A stretch of DNA of 64,000 nucleotides, from the NCBI GenBank assembly GCA_934183325.1, contig CAKPSH010000003.1:43711-107710 (forward strand), read 5' to 3'. Of the stretch, positions 53,296 to 62,926 are shown in pieces. How positions within the stretch are numbered: the stretch's first letter is position 1; the number at the start of each line of letters is the position of its first letter. The notes under the pieces are model-generated. The model was not told the DNA's origin, did not search any database, and saw nothing but the letters and a program-made list of their open reading frames with translations. Both the position numbers and the translations under genes were made by a program. Source of the stretch: an uncultured Clostridia bacterium. Lineage in GTDB: Bacteria; Bacillota; Clostridia; TANB77; CAG-508.

Positions 53296-54069
53296 ATGTT
53301 GGAAGAAAAAGAACTTACTTTAAGAATGAATGAGGCAATAGAATGGATTAAAGATTATGTAGAAAAATCTGGAGCAAGAGGAGTTGTTGTAGGAGTTAGT
53401 GGAGGAAAAGATTCAGCAGTAGTAACAGCTATGAGTGTAAAAGCATTAGGAAAAGAAAATGTAGTAGGAGTTTCAATGCCATGCAATTCTATTCAAAGTG
53501 ATTTTGATGATGCAAAACTAGTAGCAGAAACCTTTGGAATAAGATTTATAGAAAATAATTTAACAGACAGCTACAAAGTATTTGAAAATGAATTAAACAA
53601 AACAGTAACAATGTTAAACAATGAAGAATTATCAAATGAAGCAAAGATAAATATAAAACCAAGATTAAGAATGACAACATTATATGCTATTGCACAAACA
53701 TTAGGATATTTAGTAATAGGAACAGGAAATCTATGTGAGGCAATGGTTGGATATACAACAAAATGGGGAGATAGTGCAGCAGATTTTAATCCAATAGGAA
53801 ACTTCACAGTACCAGAAGTATTAAAAATAGGAGAATTACTAAGTGTTCCAGAAAGAATAATACATAAAGCCCCTAATGATGGATTAGGAGGATTAACAGA
53901 CGAAGAAAAACTTGGAGTAAAGTATGTTCAAATTGCTGAAATGATAGAAAAAGGAAATACAGACGAAAAAGCTAAAGAAATTATAATAAAAAAATATAAT
54001 GCATCAAAACATAAAAGAGAGCCAATACCAGTATTTAAATTTGAAAGAATAAATTATTTAGAAAAATAG
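53296..54069 (+). CDS. nadE: NAD+ synthase (ammonia-type)
   Basis: NadE makes NAD from nicotinate adenine dinucleotide, ATP and ammonia. The PP-loop SGGKDS is at residues 35-40; TGNLCEAMVGYTTKWGDSAADFNPIGNFTV-type segments around residues 137-165 and the C-terminal KRxPIPxF end are present. At 257 residues it lacks the glutaminase domain. AAAGGAGG precedes the ATG. pncB, which supplies nicotinate mononucleotide, follows 10 bases later, so the two form an NAD salvage operon. Confidence 0.96.
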   Translation: MLEEKELTLRMNEAIEWIKDYVEKSGARGVVVGVSGGKDSAVVTAMSVKALGKENVVGVSMPCNSIQSDFDDAKLVAETFGIRFIENNLTDSYKVFENELNKTVTMLNNEELSNEAKINIKPRLRMTTLYAIAQTLGYLVIGTGNLCEAMVGYTTKWGDSAADFNPIGNFTVPEVLKIGELLSVPERIIHKAPNDGLGGLTDEEKLGVKYVQIAEMIEKGNTDEKAKEIIIKKYNASKHKREPIPVFKFERINYLEK

Positions 54070-54079
54070 GAGAGAAAAA

Positions 54080-55504
54080 ATGAACCAAGAAAAATTAGAA
54101 TTAATAACAGATTTTTATGAATTCACAATGTCAAACGGATATTTATTAAAAAATATGAATGATATAGCATATTTTGATGTATTCTTTAGAAGTGTACCAG
54201 ATAAAGGTGGATATGCAATCGTTGCAGGATTAGAGCAAGTAATAGAATTTATAGAAAATCTAAAATTTGATGATGAAGATATAAAGTATCTAAGAGCAAG
54301 AAACATATTTTCAGAAGAATTTTTAGACTATTTAAAAAATTTCAAATTTTCAGGAGATATTTGGGCTATACCAGAAGGAACAGTAGTATTTCCAAGAGAA
54401 CCTTTAATAACAGTAAGAGCTCCAATTATAGAAGCACAATTATTAGAAACTATGTTACTTCTTATAATAAATCATCAAAGTTTGATTGCAACAAAAACAA
54501 ATAGAATAGTAAGAGAAGCAAAAGGAAGACCTGTAATGGAATTTGGAGCAAGACGTGCACATGGTACTGCAGCAGCAGTATATGGAGCAAGAGCAGCTAT
54601 AATAGGTGGGGCAGTTGGAACATCTTGTACATTAACAGCACAAAAATTTAATATACCAGCCAGTGGAACAATGGCACATAGTTGGATACAAAGTTTTGAT
54701 TCAGAATATGAAGCTTTTAAGGCTTATGCAGAAATTTATCCAGAGGGATGTACATTACTAGTAGATACTTACAATACTTTAGAAAGTGGTGTACCAAATG
54801 CTATAAAAGTCTTTGATGAAGTATTAAAACCAAAGGGAATTAGACCAGCAGCAGTTAGATTAGACAGTGGAGATTTAGCATATTTATCTAAAAAAGTAAG
54901 AAAAATGTTGGATGATGCAGGATATCCAGATTGTAAAATATGTGTGACAAATTCATTAGATGAACATTTAATCTCATCATTAATACAACAAGGAGCAAAA
55001 GTAGATTCATTTGGAGTAGGTGAAAACTTAATAACAGCAAAGAGTGATTCAGTATTTGGAGGAGTTTACAAATTAGTCGCAATGGAGAAAGACGGAAAAA
55101 TAATACCAAAAATAAAGATAAGTGAAAATATTGAAAAAATAACAAATCCAAGTTTTAAAAAGACATATAGATTTTATTCTAAAACTACTAATTATGCTAT
55201 AGCAGATGTAATAACACTTGCTGATGAGGAAATGCCAGAAGAAGGATATCAAATATTTGATCCACAAGCACCTTGGAAGAAGAAAACATTAAAAAATTGC
55301 TATGTAAAACCATTAGCAGAAAAAATATTTGAAAACGGAAAACTAATATACAAATCACCAGAACTTACAGAAATTGCAAAATATGAAAAAGCACAATTAG
55401 CAACAATCTGGGAAGAAGTAAAACGTCTAGAAAATCCACAAAAATACTATGTAGATTTATCTAAAAAACTATGGGATTTAAAAAATGAAATGTTAAATAA
55501 ATAA
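54080..55504 (+). CDS. pncB: Nicotinate phosphoribosyltransferase
   Basis: PncB joins nicotinate and PRPP to give nicotinate mononucleotide, the entry step of NAD salvage. The 474-residue protein begins with the DFYEFTMSNGYL signature, has EFGARRAHG (about residue 153), SGTMAHSWIQ and the PRPP-binding VRLDSGDLAYLSKK region. It is co-transcribed with nadE upstream and pyrB downstream (14-base gap). Confidence 0.96.
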   Translation: MNQEKLELITDFYEFTMSNGYLLKNMNDIAYFDVFFRSVPDKGGYAIVAGLEQVIEFIENLKFDDEDIKYLRARNIFSEEFLDYLKNFKFSGDIWAIPEGTVVFPREPLITVRAPIIEAQLLETMLLLIINHQSLIATKTNRIVREAKGRPVMEFGARRAHGTAAAVYGARAAIIGGAVGTSCTLTAQKFNIPASGTMAHSWIQSFDSEYEAFKAYAEIYPEGCTLLVDTYNTLESGVPNAIKVFDEVLKPKGIRPAAVRLDSGDLAYLSKKVRKMLDDAGYPDCKICVTNSLDEHLISSLIQQGAKVDSFGVGENLITAKSDSVFGGVYKLVAMEKDGKIIPKIKISENIEKITNPSFKKTYRFYSKTTNYAIADVITLADEEMPEEGYQIFDPQAPWKKKTLKNCYVKPLAEKIFENGKLIYKSPELTEIAKYEKAQLATIWEEVKRLENPQKYYVDLSKKLWDLKNEMLNK

Positions 55505-55518
55505 TTGGAGGAATAAAT

Positions 55519-56430
55519 ATGTTAAAACATGTATTAAGTGCTGAACAATTTACGAGAGACGACATAGAAAAATTATTTAAATTAGTTGATGATGTAAAAT
55601 CAAACCCACATAAATATTCGAAAGCGATAGAGGGAAAAATCGTCGCAACAATGTTTTATGAACCAAGTACAAGAACAAGATTATCATTTGAAACAGCAAT
55701 ATTAAGATTAGGAGGACAAGTAATTTCAACAGAAAATGCAAATGCAAATTCATCTGTAAAAAAAGGAGAAACATTAAAAGATACTATAAGAATTTTACAA
55801 AATTATGCAGATGCAATAGTAATTAGACATTCAGATGATAATTCAGCAAACGAAGCAGCAAGTGTTGCAAAAGTGCCAATATTAAATGCAGGAGCAGGAA
55901 AAGGTGAACATCCATCACAAGCATTACTTGATTTATATACTATAAGAGAAAAAAGAGGAACAATAGATGGAGCAAAAGTCGTAATACTTGGAGACTTAAT
56001 ATATGGAAGAACAATCCATTCATTATTAAAATTACTTTCATTATATGATAATATCAAAATTTACGGATTAAGCAAAAAAGAATTTATGTTACCACAAAAA
56101 TACATAGATTTATTAAAAGAAAAAAACATTGATTATACTATTTGTAATTGTTTTGATGAAATTCCAAAAGATGTAGATGTTTTATACCATACAAGAATAC
56201 AACAAGAAAGATTTGAAGGAGATTTCGGAAAAGAAAAATTTATAATAAATAAAGAAGTTTTAAATAAATTCTCTGAAAACACAATAGTATTACATCCATT
56301 ACCAAGAACAGGCGAAATATCAGAAGATATTGATGATGATCCAAGAGCCATGTATTTTGAGCAAGCAAAAAATGGATTATATGTAAGAATGGGATTATTA
56401 TTACAAGCATTTGAAAGAGACAATATTTAG
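55519..56430 (+). CDS. pyrB: Aspartate carbamoyltransferase catalytic subunit
   Basis: PyrB condenses carbamoyl phosphate and aspartate, the committed step of pyrimidine synthesis. The 303-residue protein has the carbamoyl phosphate motif STRTR (Ser50-Arg54), HPSQALLDLYTI and the HPLPR aspartate-loop motif. No pyrI regulatory gene follows, and the other pyr genes are not in the window. TTGGAGGA precedes the ATG. It is the last gene of the nadE-pncB-pyrB run, all three using phosphoribosyl or carbamoyl chemistry but different pathways. Confidence 0.95.
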   Translation: MLKHVLSAEQFTRDDIEKLFKLVDDVKSNPHKYSKAIEGKIVATMFYEPSTRTRLSFETAILRLGGQVISTENANANSSVKKGETLKDTIRILQNYADAIVIRHSDDNSANEAASVAKVPILNAGAGKGEHPSQALLDLYTIREKRGTIDGAKVVILGDLIYGRTIHSLLKLLSLYDNIKIYGLSKKEFMLPQKYIDLLKEKNIDYTICNCFDEIPKDVDVLYHTRIQQERFEGDFGKEKFIINKEVLNKFSENTIVLHPLPRTGEISEDIDDDPRAMYFEQAKNGLYVRMGLLLQAFERDNI

Positions 56431-56509
56431 TATTTAATTTTGATGAAATATATTATTGCAAAATTAGATATTGAATAAAGTAAAAATAAATAATATAAAA
56501 TTTAGAGTT

Positions 56510-56550
56510 AAAACCTCATTGTGTAAAATTACACAACGGGGTTTTAGTCT
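56510..56550 (+). terminator. Terminator after pyrB
   Basis: AAAACCTCATTGTGTAA pairs with TTACACAACGGGGTTTT (one A-C mismatch, one G-T) around AA; the T-tract is AGTCTATTTTT. Decayed repeat copy D begins at this T-tract. Confidence 0.8.
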
Positions 56551-56600
56551 ATTTTTAGGAAAGTTATTTATGAAATCTAGAAGAATTATAAATCATTTAA
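56551..56600 (+). repeat. Decayed copy D of the 107 bp terminator-associated repeat
   Basis: TTTAGGAAAGTTATTTATGAAAT corresponds (in 20-base pieces) to the repeat start CTTAGGAAAGTCATCTATG, followed after a gap of about 12 bases by CTAGAAGAATTATAAATCA, matching the middle. The second hairpin is not recognisable. Position directly after a terminator matches copies A, B and C. Confidence 0.55.
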
Positions 56601-56707
56601 TAAAAGTTTTTTATAATGTATATGACTGGACTAAAAAGAAAAAATGTTATATAATAGTTCACATAAAATGTATGAGACAAATAAAATTTTTATAAAAGGA
56701 ATTTATA

Positions 56708-59440
56708 ATGAGTTATAATTTTGAAGAAGAAAAAAATAGAATAAGAGAAGAATTAATAAAACAAGGATATGGAAATAGAAAAATAGAATATCAAGAATTT
56801 TTACAATTATATGGGCCTTATATGGAAAAAATGAGCGAAAAAGATTTCGCAGATATATTAGGAGTGAGTTATAGTTCTTGGCAGAACACAAAAAATAGAG
56901 GAACACGAACGACAATATTAAAAATACAACCAGTTTCAAAACAAAGAAAACAAGAAATTCAAGAAGAATTAAGAAGAAAAGGATATGCAAAGAAAAGTAT
57001 AATATATCAAGAATTCTTAGAGTTATATGAGCCTTATAAGCAAGAAATGAGTGAACAAAATTTTAAAGATGTACTAGAGATAAGCAGTAATAGTTGGAGT
57101 AAAATGAGAAATCAAGGAGCAAGAGCGATAATACTAAAAACTCCAATATCAGAACAAAGAAAACAAGAAATTCAAGAAAAATTGAGAAATCAAGGTTATA
57201 TAAGTAAAAAAATAACGTATCAAGAGTTTTTAGAGCTATACGAGTTATATAAACAAGAAATAAAAGAAAGAGATTTTGCAGAGATATTAGGAATAAATAA
57301 AGATAACTTGCAAAGTATTAAGAGAAAAGGAACAAGAACTATAATACTAACAGTACAAATATCAGAAGAACGAAAACAGGAAATTCAAGAAGAATTAAAA
57401 AAATTAGGGTATACGAATAGAGGCATAACATATCGAGAAATTTTAAGATTGTATGAAAACTACAAAAATGAAATGAGTGAAAATGATTTTAGAGAAATAC
57501 TTGGAATAAGCAATGATAATTTACGCAAAATAAAAAATCAAGAAGCAAGAGCAATAATATTAAAATATCAAATATCAGAAAAACGAAAACAAGAAATCAA
57601 AGAAGAATTATGGAAAAAAGGTTATGAAGGAAAAGAAATAACATATCAGGAATTTCTGAAAATATATGAACCATATAGAAATGAAATAAAAGAAAGTGAT
57701 TTTGCAAAAATACTAGGAATAAGTGCATACAATTTACATAATATGAAAAACAAAAAAAAGAAAGCGATAATATTAAAAAGAACAATATCAAGAGAACGAG
57801 AAAAAGAAATTCAAAGTGAATTAATACAAAAAGGATATAGAAGTAAAAAAATAACATATCAAGAATTTTTGGAATTATATAAGCCTTATGAACAAGAAAT
57901 GAAAGAAAAAGATTTTGCAGAAGTATTAATGGTTAGCTATTCAAATATTAAAACTACAAAAAGTAAAGGAACAAGAGCTATAATATTAAGTACACAAATA
58001 TCAGAAGAAAGAAAAGAAAAAATTAAAGAAAAGTTAAAGAAGCAAGGTTACGAGGAAAAATCTGTAACGTATCAAGAATTTTTGAAAATATATGAACAAT
58101 ATAAAAATGAAATGACAGAAAGAGAGTTTGCAGAGATATTAGGAATAAGCTATGACAATTTGCAAAAAGTAAAAAGCGATGGAAGTAGAGCAAGGATATT
58201 AAAAATAATAGTATCAGAAGAAAGAAAAAAAGAGATTCAAGAAATATTAATTAGACAAGGATATACAAATAAGAATGTAACATATCAAGAACTTTTAGAA
58301 TTATATAAGCCATATAAAGATGAAATGGATGAAAGAAATTTTATCAAAATACTTGGAATAAGTTTGATAAGTTGGCAAAGTTTAAAGAGTAAAGGTAAAA
58401 GTGTAAAAATATTAAAAACCAAAAAGGTTTCAAAAGATGTATTAAAAACACAACCAGTCTCAGAACAAAGAAAACAGGAGATTCAAGAAGAATTAAGAAA
58501 TAAAGGATATGCAGAAAGAATAATTAATTATGAAGAATTTTTAAGAATATATGAACCTTATAGAAAGACAATGAAAGAAAGCGAATTCATGCAAATAATA
58601 GGAATACATTATACTAGCTGGATAAGTTTAAGAAAAAATAAAATGACAGTAAAAGTACATCTTGAACATAGACTACAACAAAGGATAAGCTACCTAATGA
58701 AAGAGTCAAGATATTATAGTAGGGAAGAAATAAGAAAAATTGGAGAACAATATAATCTTAGTGAAAGAGAAATAATAAAGATAATCTGGGATCATGAAGA
58801 TTATATAGATGCTATGGTAGAAAGTTTAGAAAAAGAAGGTAAAATATTTTTAGGAAGAACACAGATAGATAAAATGTTTTTGGATATGCATGGGGAGAAG
58901 CTGAGTAAATTAGCACATTCATTTAGTAAAAGAGTAGGAAATAAATTACATTTAAGACAATATTCAGAAGATATAGCACAAAAAGTTTTAATTCATATAA
59001 TAGAAAATTATGGAGCAGTAATTATAAATTTAGAAGAAGAAATTGCAGAAAGTGCAATAGAAAGATTGATAAAGAAAATTATAAAGATAGAATATTTAAA
59101 ATATTTAAAATATTCAAAAACTATGGAAGTATCATTAGACGAAAATCTGAATGAAAAAGAAAATTTAACAAGATATAGAAGAATATCAACTGGAGAGAAT
59201 ATACAAGAAGAGGTAGAGGAAAAAATAGGAGAAGAAACAAATGAACAATCAACATTAATAGAAGTAATGCAAGAATGTATAGTAAATGGAATGGACAGAA
59301 GTCAAGCAATAGAATATTGTAGAAAGAGATTTCATTTAACACAGGAAAAGTTACTAGAGCAAATGACTCAATATTTGGAACAAAGAAAACAATTAAGGAA
59401 AGATAAAAATGGGAATGTATACTTTGGAGAAGATAGATAG
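56708..59440 (+). CDS. Nine-repeat helical protein with C-terminal sigma-70-like region, unknown function
   Basis: A 910-residue protein. Residues about 1-665 are nine tandem repeats of about 71 residues. Each runs: ERKQEIQEEL-x-GY, then Y-QEFLELYEPY, then E-DFAEILGIS and ends in a K-x-G-R-A-ILK turn; the last third looks like a helix-turn-helix. Residues about 700-910 resemble a diverged sigma factor: KLAHSFSKRVGN and YSEDIAQKVLIHIIE are like region 2, and DRSQAIEYCRKRFHLTQEKLLEQM is like a C-terminal DNA-binding helix set. There is no membrane segment. AAAGGA precedes the ATG. I do not know the family; a modular DNA-binding regulator is an inference. Confidence 0.7.
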   Translation: MSYNFEEEKNRIREELIKQGYGNRKIEYQEFLQLYGPYMEKMSEKDFADILGVSYSSWQNTKNRGTRTTILKIQPVSKQRKQEIQEELRRKGYAKKSIIYQEFLELYEPYKQEMSEQNFKDVLEISSNSWSKMRNQGARAIILKTPISEQRKQEIQEKLRNQGYISKKITYQEFLELYELYKQEIKERDFAEILGINKDNLQSIKRKGTRTIILTVQISEERKQEIQEELKKLGYTNRGITYREILRLYENYKNEMSENDFREILGISNDNLRKIKNQEARAIILKYQISEKRKQEIKEELWKKGYEGKEITYQEFLKIYEPYRNEIKESDFAKILGISAYNLHNMKNKKKKAIILKRTISREREKEIQSELIQKGYRSKKITYQEFLELYKPYEQEMKEKDFAEVLMVSYSNIKTTKSKGTRAIILSTQISEERKEKIKEKLKKQGYEEKSVTYQEFLKIYEQYKNEMTEREFAEILGISYDNLQKVKSDGSRARILKIIVSEERKKEIQEILIRQGYTNKNVTYQELLELYKPYKDEMDERNFIKILGISLISWQSLKSKGKSVKILKTKKVSKDVLKTQPVSEQRKQEIQEELRNKGYAERIINYEEFLRIYEPYRKTMKESEFMQIIGIHYTSWISLRKNKMTVKVHLEHRLQQRISYLMKESRYYSREEIRKIGEQYNLSEREIIKIIWDHEDYIDAMVESLEKEGKIFLGRTQIDKMFLDMHGEKLSKLAHSFSKRVGNKLHLRQYSEDIAQKVLIHIIENYGAVIINLEEEIAESAIERLIKKIIKIEYLKYLKYSKTMEVSLDENLNEKENLTRYRRISTGENIQEEVEEKIGEETNEQSTLIEVMQECIVNGMDRSQAIEYCRKRFHLTQEKLLEQMTQYLEQRKQLRKDKNGNVYFGEDR

Positions 59441-59467
59441 TAAAATATTACAATTTTGTTACAAATA

Positions 59468-59497
59468 TTGATTAAAAAAATTAATTAGTGTTATAAT
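59468..59497 (+). promoter_or_regulatory. Promoter for the alcohol dehydrogenase gene
   Basis: TTGATT (59468-59473), 18-base spacer, TATAAT (59492-59497), 40 bases before the ATG. Confidence 0.6.
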
Positions 59498-59537
59498 AAA
59501 TACATTATGATATAAATTAATCTAAGGAGGAATAAAA

Positions 59538-60692
59538 ATGTCAGAAAGATTCGTTTTAAATGAGACTTCTTATTTTGGAAGAGGTTGTAGAGAGGTACTA
59601 CCAGAAGAAATTAAAAGTAGGGGATATAGCAAAATTTTAGTTGTTACAGATAAAGCATTACTTGGATGTGGAGTAACAGCAAAAGTTACAGATGTATTAG
59701 ATTCAGCTAATATTGATTATGTAATTTATTCAGAAGTAAAACCAAACCCAACAATAAAAAATGTTTTAGATGGTGTAGATAAATGTAGAGAAGTAGGAGC
59801 AGATGCTATTATAGCCGTTGGTGGAGGATCTGCCATAGATACTGCAAAAGGTATATCAATAATTATGACAAATCCAGAAAGAGATGATGTAGTTTCTTTA
59901 TGTGGATTATCAAACACAAAAAATAAGGGATTACCAGTTATAGCACTTCCAACAACACATGGAACAGCTGCAGAAGTTACAATAAACTATGTTATAACAA
60001 ATGAAGAAAAACAAGTAAAAATGGTATGTGTGGATCCACATGATATACCAGTTTTAGCAGTAGTTGATTCAGAACTTATGGAATCATTACCAAAAATGAC
60101 AGCAGCTGCAACAGGATTGGATGCATTAACACATGCTGTAGAAGGATATATTACAAAAGCACATAACACAATGTCAGATATGTTCCACATGAGAGCTATT
60201 GAATTAATATTTGAAAATTTACCAGCAGCAGTAAATGAAAAAGATCCAAAAGCAATAGAAAATATGTCTTTAGCTCAATATATAGCAGGAATGGGATTCT
60301 CAAATGTTGGATTAGGAATTGTACATTCTATGGCACATCAATTAGGAGCTGTTTATGATACACCACATGGAATTGCAAATGCAATATTATTACCAACAGT
60401 AATGAGATTCAATGGAGAAGTTTCTTGGGAAAGATTTAGAGAAATCTTAATTCATATTGGTAGACCAGATGCAGCTTATCTTTCTAAACAAGATGTAATA
60501 AATACATTTGTATGGAAAATATCAGAACTTTCAAAATCAGTAGGAGTAACAATGACAGTTAAAGATGCTGGTTGCAAAGAAGAAGATTTAGATATGCTTG
60601 CAGAAAAAGCAATGAATGATGCTTGTAGACCTGGAAATCCAAGAGAAACTACAAAAGAAGATTTCATAAGATTATTTAGAGAAGCTATGTAG
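59538..60692 (+). CDS. Iron-containing alcohol dehydrogenase (FucO-like)
   Basis: A group III alcohol dehydrogenase of 384 residues. The NAD-binding motif GGGSAIDTAKG (about 96-106) and the metal ligands are visible: Asp in TAAATGLDALTHAVEGY, His in HSMAHQLGAVYDTPHG (three His). The sequence is nearer to lactaldehyde/1,2-propanediol oxidoreductase than to butanol dehydrogenases, but the substrate cannot be set. Such enzymes re-oxidise NADH in fermentation. TAAGGAGG precedes the ATG. Confidence 0.93.
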   Translation: MSERFVLNETSYFGRGCREVLPEEIKSRGYSKILVVTDKALLGCGVTAKVTDVLDSANIDYVIYSEVKPNPTIKNVLDGVDKCREVGADAIIAVGGGSAIDTAKGISIIMTNPERDDVVSLCGLSNTKNKGLPVIALPTTHGTAAEVTINYVITNEEKQVKMVCVDPHDIPVLAVVDSELMESLPKMTAAATGLDALTHAVEGYITKAHNTMSDMFHMRAIELIFENLPAAVNEKDPKAIENMSLAQYIAGMGFSNVGLGIVHSMAHQLGAVYDTPHGIANAILLPTVMRFNGEVSWERFREILIHIGRPDAAYLSKQDVINTFVWKISELSKSVGVTMTVKDAGCKEEDLDMLAEKAMNDACRPGNPRETTKEDFIRLFREAM

Positions 60693-60703
60693 TAGATAAA
60701 AAG

Positions 60704-60738
60704 ATACCTTTTAGTATTATACTAAAGGGTATTTTTTT
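60704..60738 (+). terminator. Terminator after the alcohol dehydrogenase gene
   Basis: ATACCTTTTAGTAT pairs with ATACTAAAGGGTAT (one G-T), followed by seven T. Confidence 0.9.
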
Positions 60739-60757
60739 ACTTTTGTTTTATTTAAAA

Positions 60758-60983
60758 TTTAGTGTAACAATTCATACTGGAATAATTTTAATATAGCAGA
60801 ATTTATATATAATTTTTAAAATTGAGTTCGACCTTAACCAAATTTATTATTTCAGTGAGTAGAGTGTGTATTTAATATAGGAATATTCCGTATATTAAAC
60901 GCCTTGAAGAACGGAAATTTAAAAAATTATATATAAATATCTGCGTAAATAAGTAATTAATTATTATGAATTGTTACACTAAA
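60758..60983 (-). repeat. 225 bp MITE-like element, copy 2 (terminal inverted repeats)
   Basis: Perfect 19 bp terminal inverted repeats (TTTAGTGTAACAATTCATA at 60758-60776 and its complement at 60965-60983) bound a 226 bp element. It is inverted relative to copy 1 (8097-8320): on this strand it shows GAGTTCGACCTTAACCAA, AGAGTGTGTA and ACGCCTTGAAGAACGGAAA, complements of copy 1 blocks. The spacers between blocks are diverged. It occupies most of the 390-base gap before the phosphoglucomutase gene. Confidence 0.8.
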
Positions 60984-61082
60984 ACTTAATAAAAAATAAA
61001 ATAACATATTTACAAAACAGAGCTTATGTGATAAAAATGTAGTATAAATTCAATGTAATTTAGAAAGGAATGGTAAAAAGTT

Positions 61083-62807
61083 ATGGATTACATGAAAAAA
61101 TATGAAGAATGGACAGAAAATGAAATATTTGATGAAAAAACAAGAGAAGAATTAAAAAGTATCAAAGACAATGAAGAAGAAATAAAAGATAGATTTTATA
61201 AAGACTTAGAGTTTGGTACAGGTGGACTTAGAGGAGTAATAGGAGCTGGCACAAACAGAATGAATTATTATACAGTTGGTAAAGCAACACAAGGATTAGC
61301 AAACTTTATCAAAAAGGAAAAAGGAGAAAATAAAGGTGTAGCAATAGCATTTGATTCAAGAAGAATGTCACCTGAATTTGGAAAAAGAGCAGCACTAATA
61401 TTAAATGCAAATGGTATAAAAACATATTTATTTGATTCATTAAGACCTACTCCAGAATTATCATTTGCTGTAAGAGAATTAAAATGTATAGCAGGAATTG
61501 TTATAACAGCAAGTCATAATCCGCCAGAATATAATGGATATAAAGTATATTGGGAAGATGGAGCTCAAATTACAGCACCAAAAGATAAACAAATAATTAC
61601 AGAAGTAAATAATATTGCTAACTATGGTGAAATCAAATTAATGTCAGAAGAAGAAGCAACTAAAAAAGGATTATTCAATATCATAGGAAAAGAAATTGAT
61701 GATAGATATATGGAAGAATTACACAAATTAGTTCTAAATCCTGAAGTTATAAAAGAAATGGCAAAAAGTATAAAAATAGTATACTCACCATTCCATGGAA
61801 CAGGAAATTTACCAGTAAGAAGAATACTTAAAGAATTAGGATTTGAACAAGTTTATGTTGTTCCAGAACAAGAATTACCAGATGCAGATTTTACAACTCT
61901 AGAATATCCAAATCCAGAAGATCCAAAAGCATTTGAACTAGCACTTAAATTAGCTAAAAAAGTAGATGCAGATATTGTTTTAGCAACAGATCCAGATGCA
62001 GATAGATTAGGTGTTTATGCAAAAGATACAAAAACAGGCGAATATAAATCATTTACAGGAAATATGTCAGGACTTTTAATTGCAGAATATGAGTTAAGCC
62101 AAAAAAGAGAAAAAGGATTACTTCCAAGAAATGGTGCATTAGTAAAAACAATAGTATCATCAAATATGGCAGATCAAATTGTTAAAGAATACAATATAAA
62201 ATTAATTGAAGTATTAACAGGATTTAAATATATAGGAGAACAAATAAAATTATTTGAACAAAATCATAAATATGAATATTTATTTGGATATGAAGAAAGT
62301 TACGGATGCCTAGTTGGAACACATGCAAGAGATAAAGACGCAGTAGATGCAGTTATGTGTTTATGTGAAGCAGCAGCATTCTACAAAAAGCAAGGATTAA
62401 CTTTATGGGATCAAATGATTAATATATATGAAAAATATGGATACTATAAAGAAGGACTTGCAAGCATAACACTAAAAGGAGCAGATGGTGCAGCAAAAAT
62501 ACAAAATATGATGTCAGCATTAAGAAATGATCCACCTATAAAAATAGGAAAATGGGATGTACTTGCTGTAAGAGATTATAGAATACAAGAAAGAAAAGAA
62601 ATGAAAACAGGTGAAACATCAAAATTAGATTTACCAGTATCAAATGTATTATATTATGAATTATCAAATGATGCTTGGTGTTGTGTAAGACCATCAGGAA
62701 CAGAACCAAAAATAAAATTCTACATAGGTGTTAGAAGCAATAGTTTAGAAAGTTCAGAAAAACAAGAAGAAGAACTAAAGAAAGAAGTTCTTAAATTAGT
62801 TGAATAA
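61083..62807 (+). CDS. pgcA: Phosphoglucomutase / phosphomannomutase (alpha-D-phosphohexomutase)
   Basis: The enzyme interconverts hexose 1- and 6-phosphates. The 574-residue protein has the four-domain layout: GTGGLRGVIGAGTNRMN near residue 47, the phosphoserine loop TASHNPPEYNGYKVYW (about 141-156), the metal loop DPDADRLGV (about 302-310), the sugar-binding GYEESYGCLVG, and the C-terminal phosphate loop RPSGTEPKIKFYI. It resembles B. subtilis PgcA (YhxB). manA follows, so both connect fructose- and glucose-phosphates to wall sugar precursors. Confidence 0.95.
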   Translation: MDYMKKYEEWTENEIFDEKTREELKSIKDNEEEIKDRFYKDLEFGTGGLRGVIGAGTNRMNYYTVGKATQGLANFIKKEKGENKGVAIAFDSRRMSPEFGKRAALILNANGIKTYLFDSLRPTPELSFAVRELKCIAGIVITASHNPPEYNGYKVYWEDGAQITAPKDKQIITEVNNIANYGEIKLMSEEEATKKGLFNIIGKEIDDRYMEELHKLVLNPEVIKEMAKSIKIVYSPFHGTGNLPVRRILKELGFEQVYVVPEQELPDADFTTLEYPNPEDPKAFELALKLAKKVDADIVLATDPDADRLGVYAKDTKTGEYKSFTGNMSGLLIAEYELSQKREKGLLPRNGALVKTIVSSNMADQIVKEYNIKLIEVLTGFKYIGEQIKLFEQNHKYEYLFGYEESYGCLVGTHARDKDAVDAVMCLCEAAAFYKKQGLTLWDQMINIYEKYGYYKEGLASITLKGADGAAKIQNMMSALRNDPPIKIGKWDVLAVRDYRIQERKEMKTGETSKLDLPVSNVLYYELSNDAWCCVRPSGTEPKIKFYIGVRSNSLESSEKQEEELKKEVLKLVE

Positions 62808-62817
62808 TAGAAAAAAA

Positions 62818-62860
62818 CAAGTGAATTAGACCTTAAAAAAGGTCTGATTCACTTGCTTTT
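62818..62860 (+). terminator. Terminator after pgcA
   Basis: CAAGTGAAT-AGACC pairs with GGTCT-ATTCACTTG with one mismatch, followed by CTTTTCT. Confidence 0.85.
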
Positions 62861-62926
62861 CTATTTACTTTTTAATGATAAAGTGATAAAATATAAGTTG
62901 CTAAAAAACGAAAAGGAGGAATAGAA

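Noticed and set aside
56471..56695. 74-codon frame before the nine-repeat protein
   Set aside because: It runs through the pyrB terminator and decayed repeat copy D and has no ribosome binding site or recognisable protein character.
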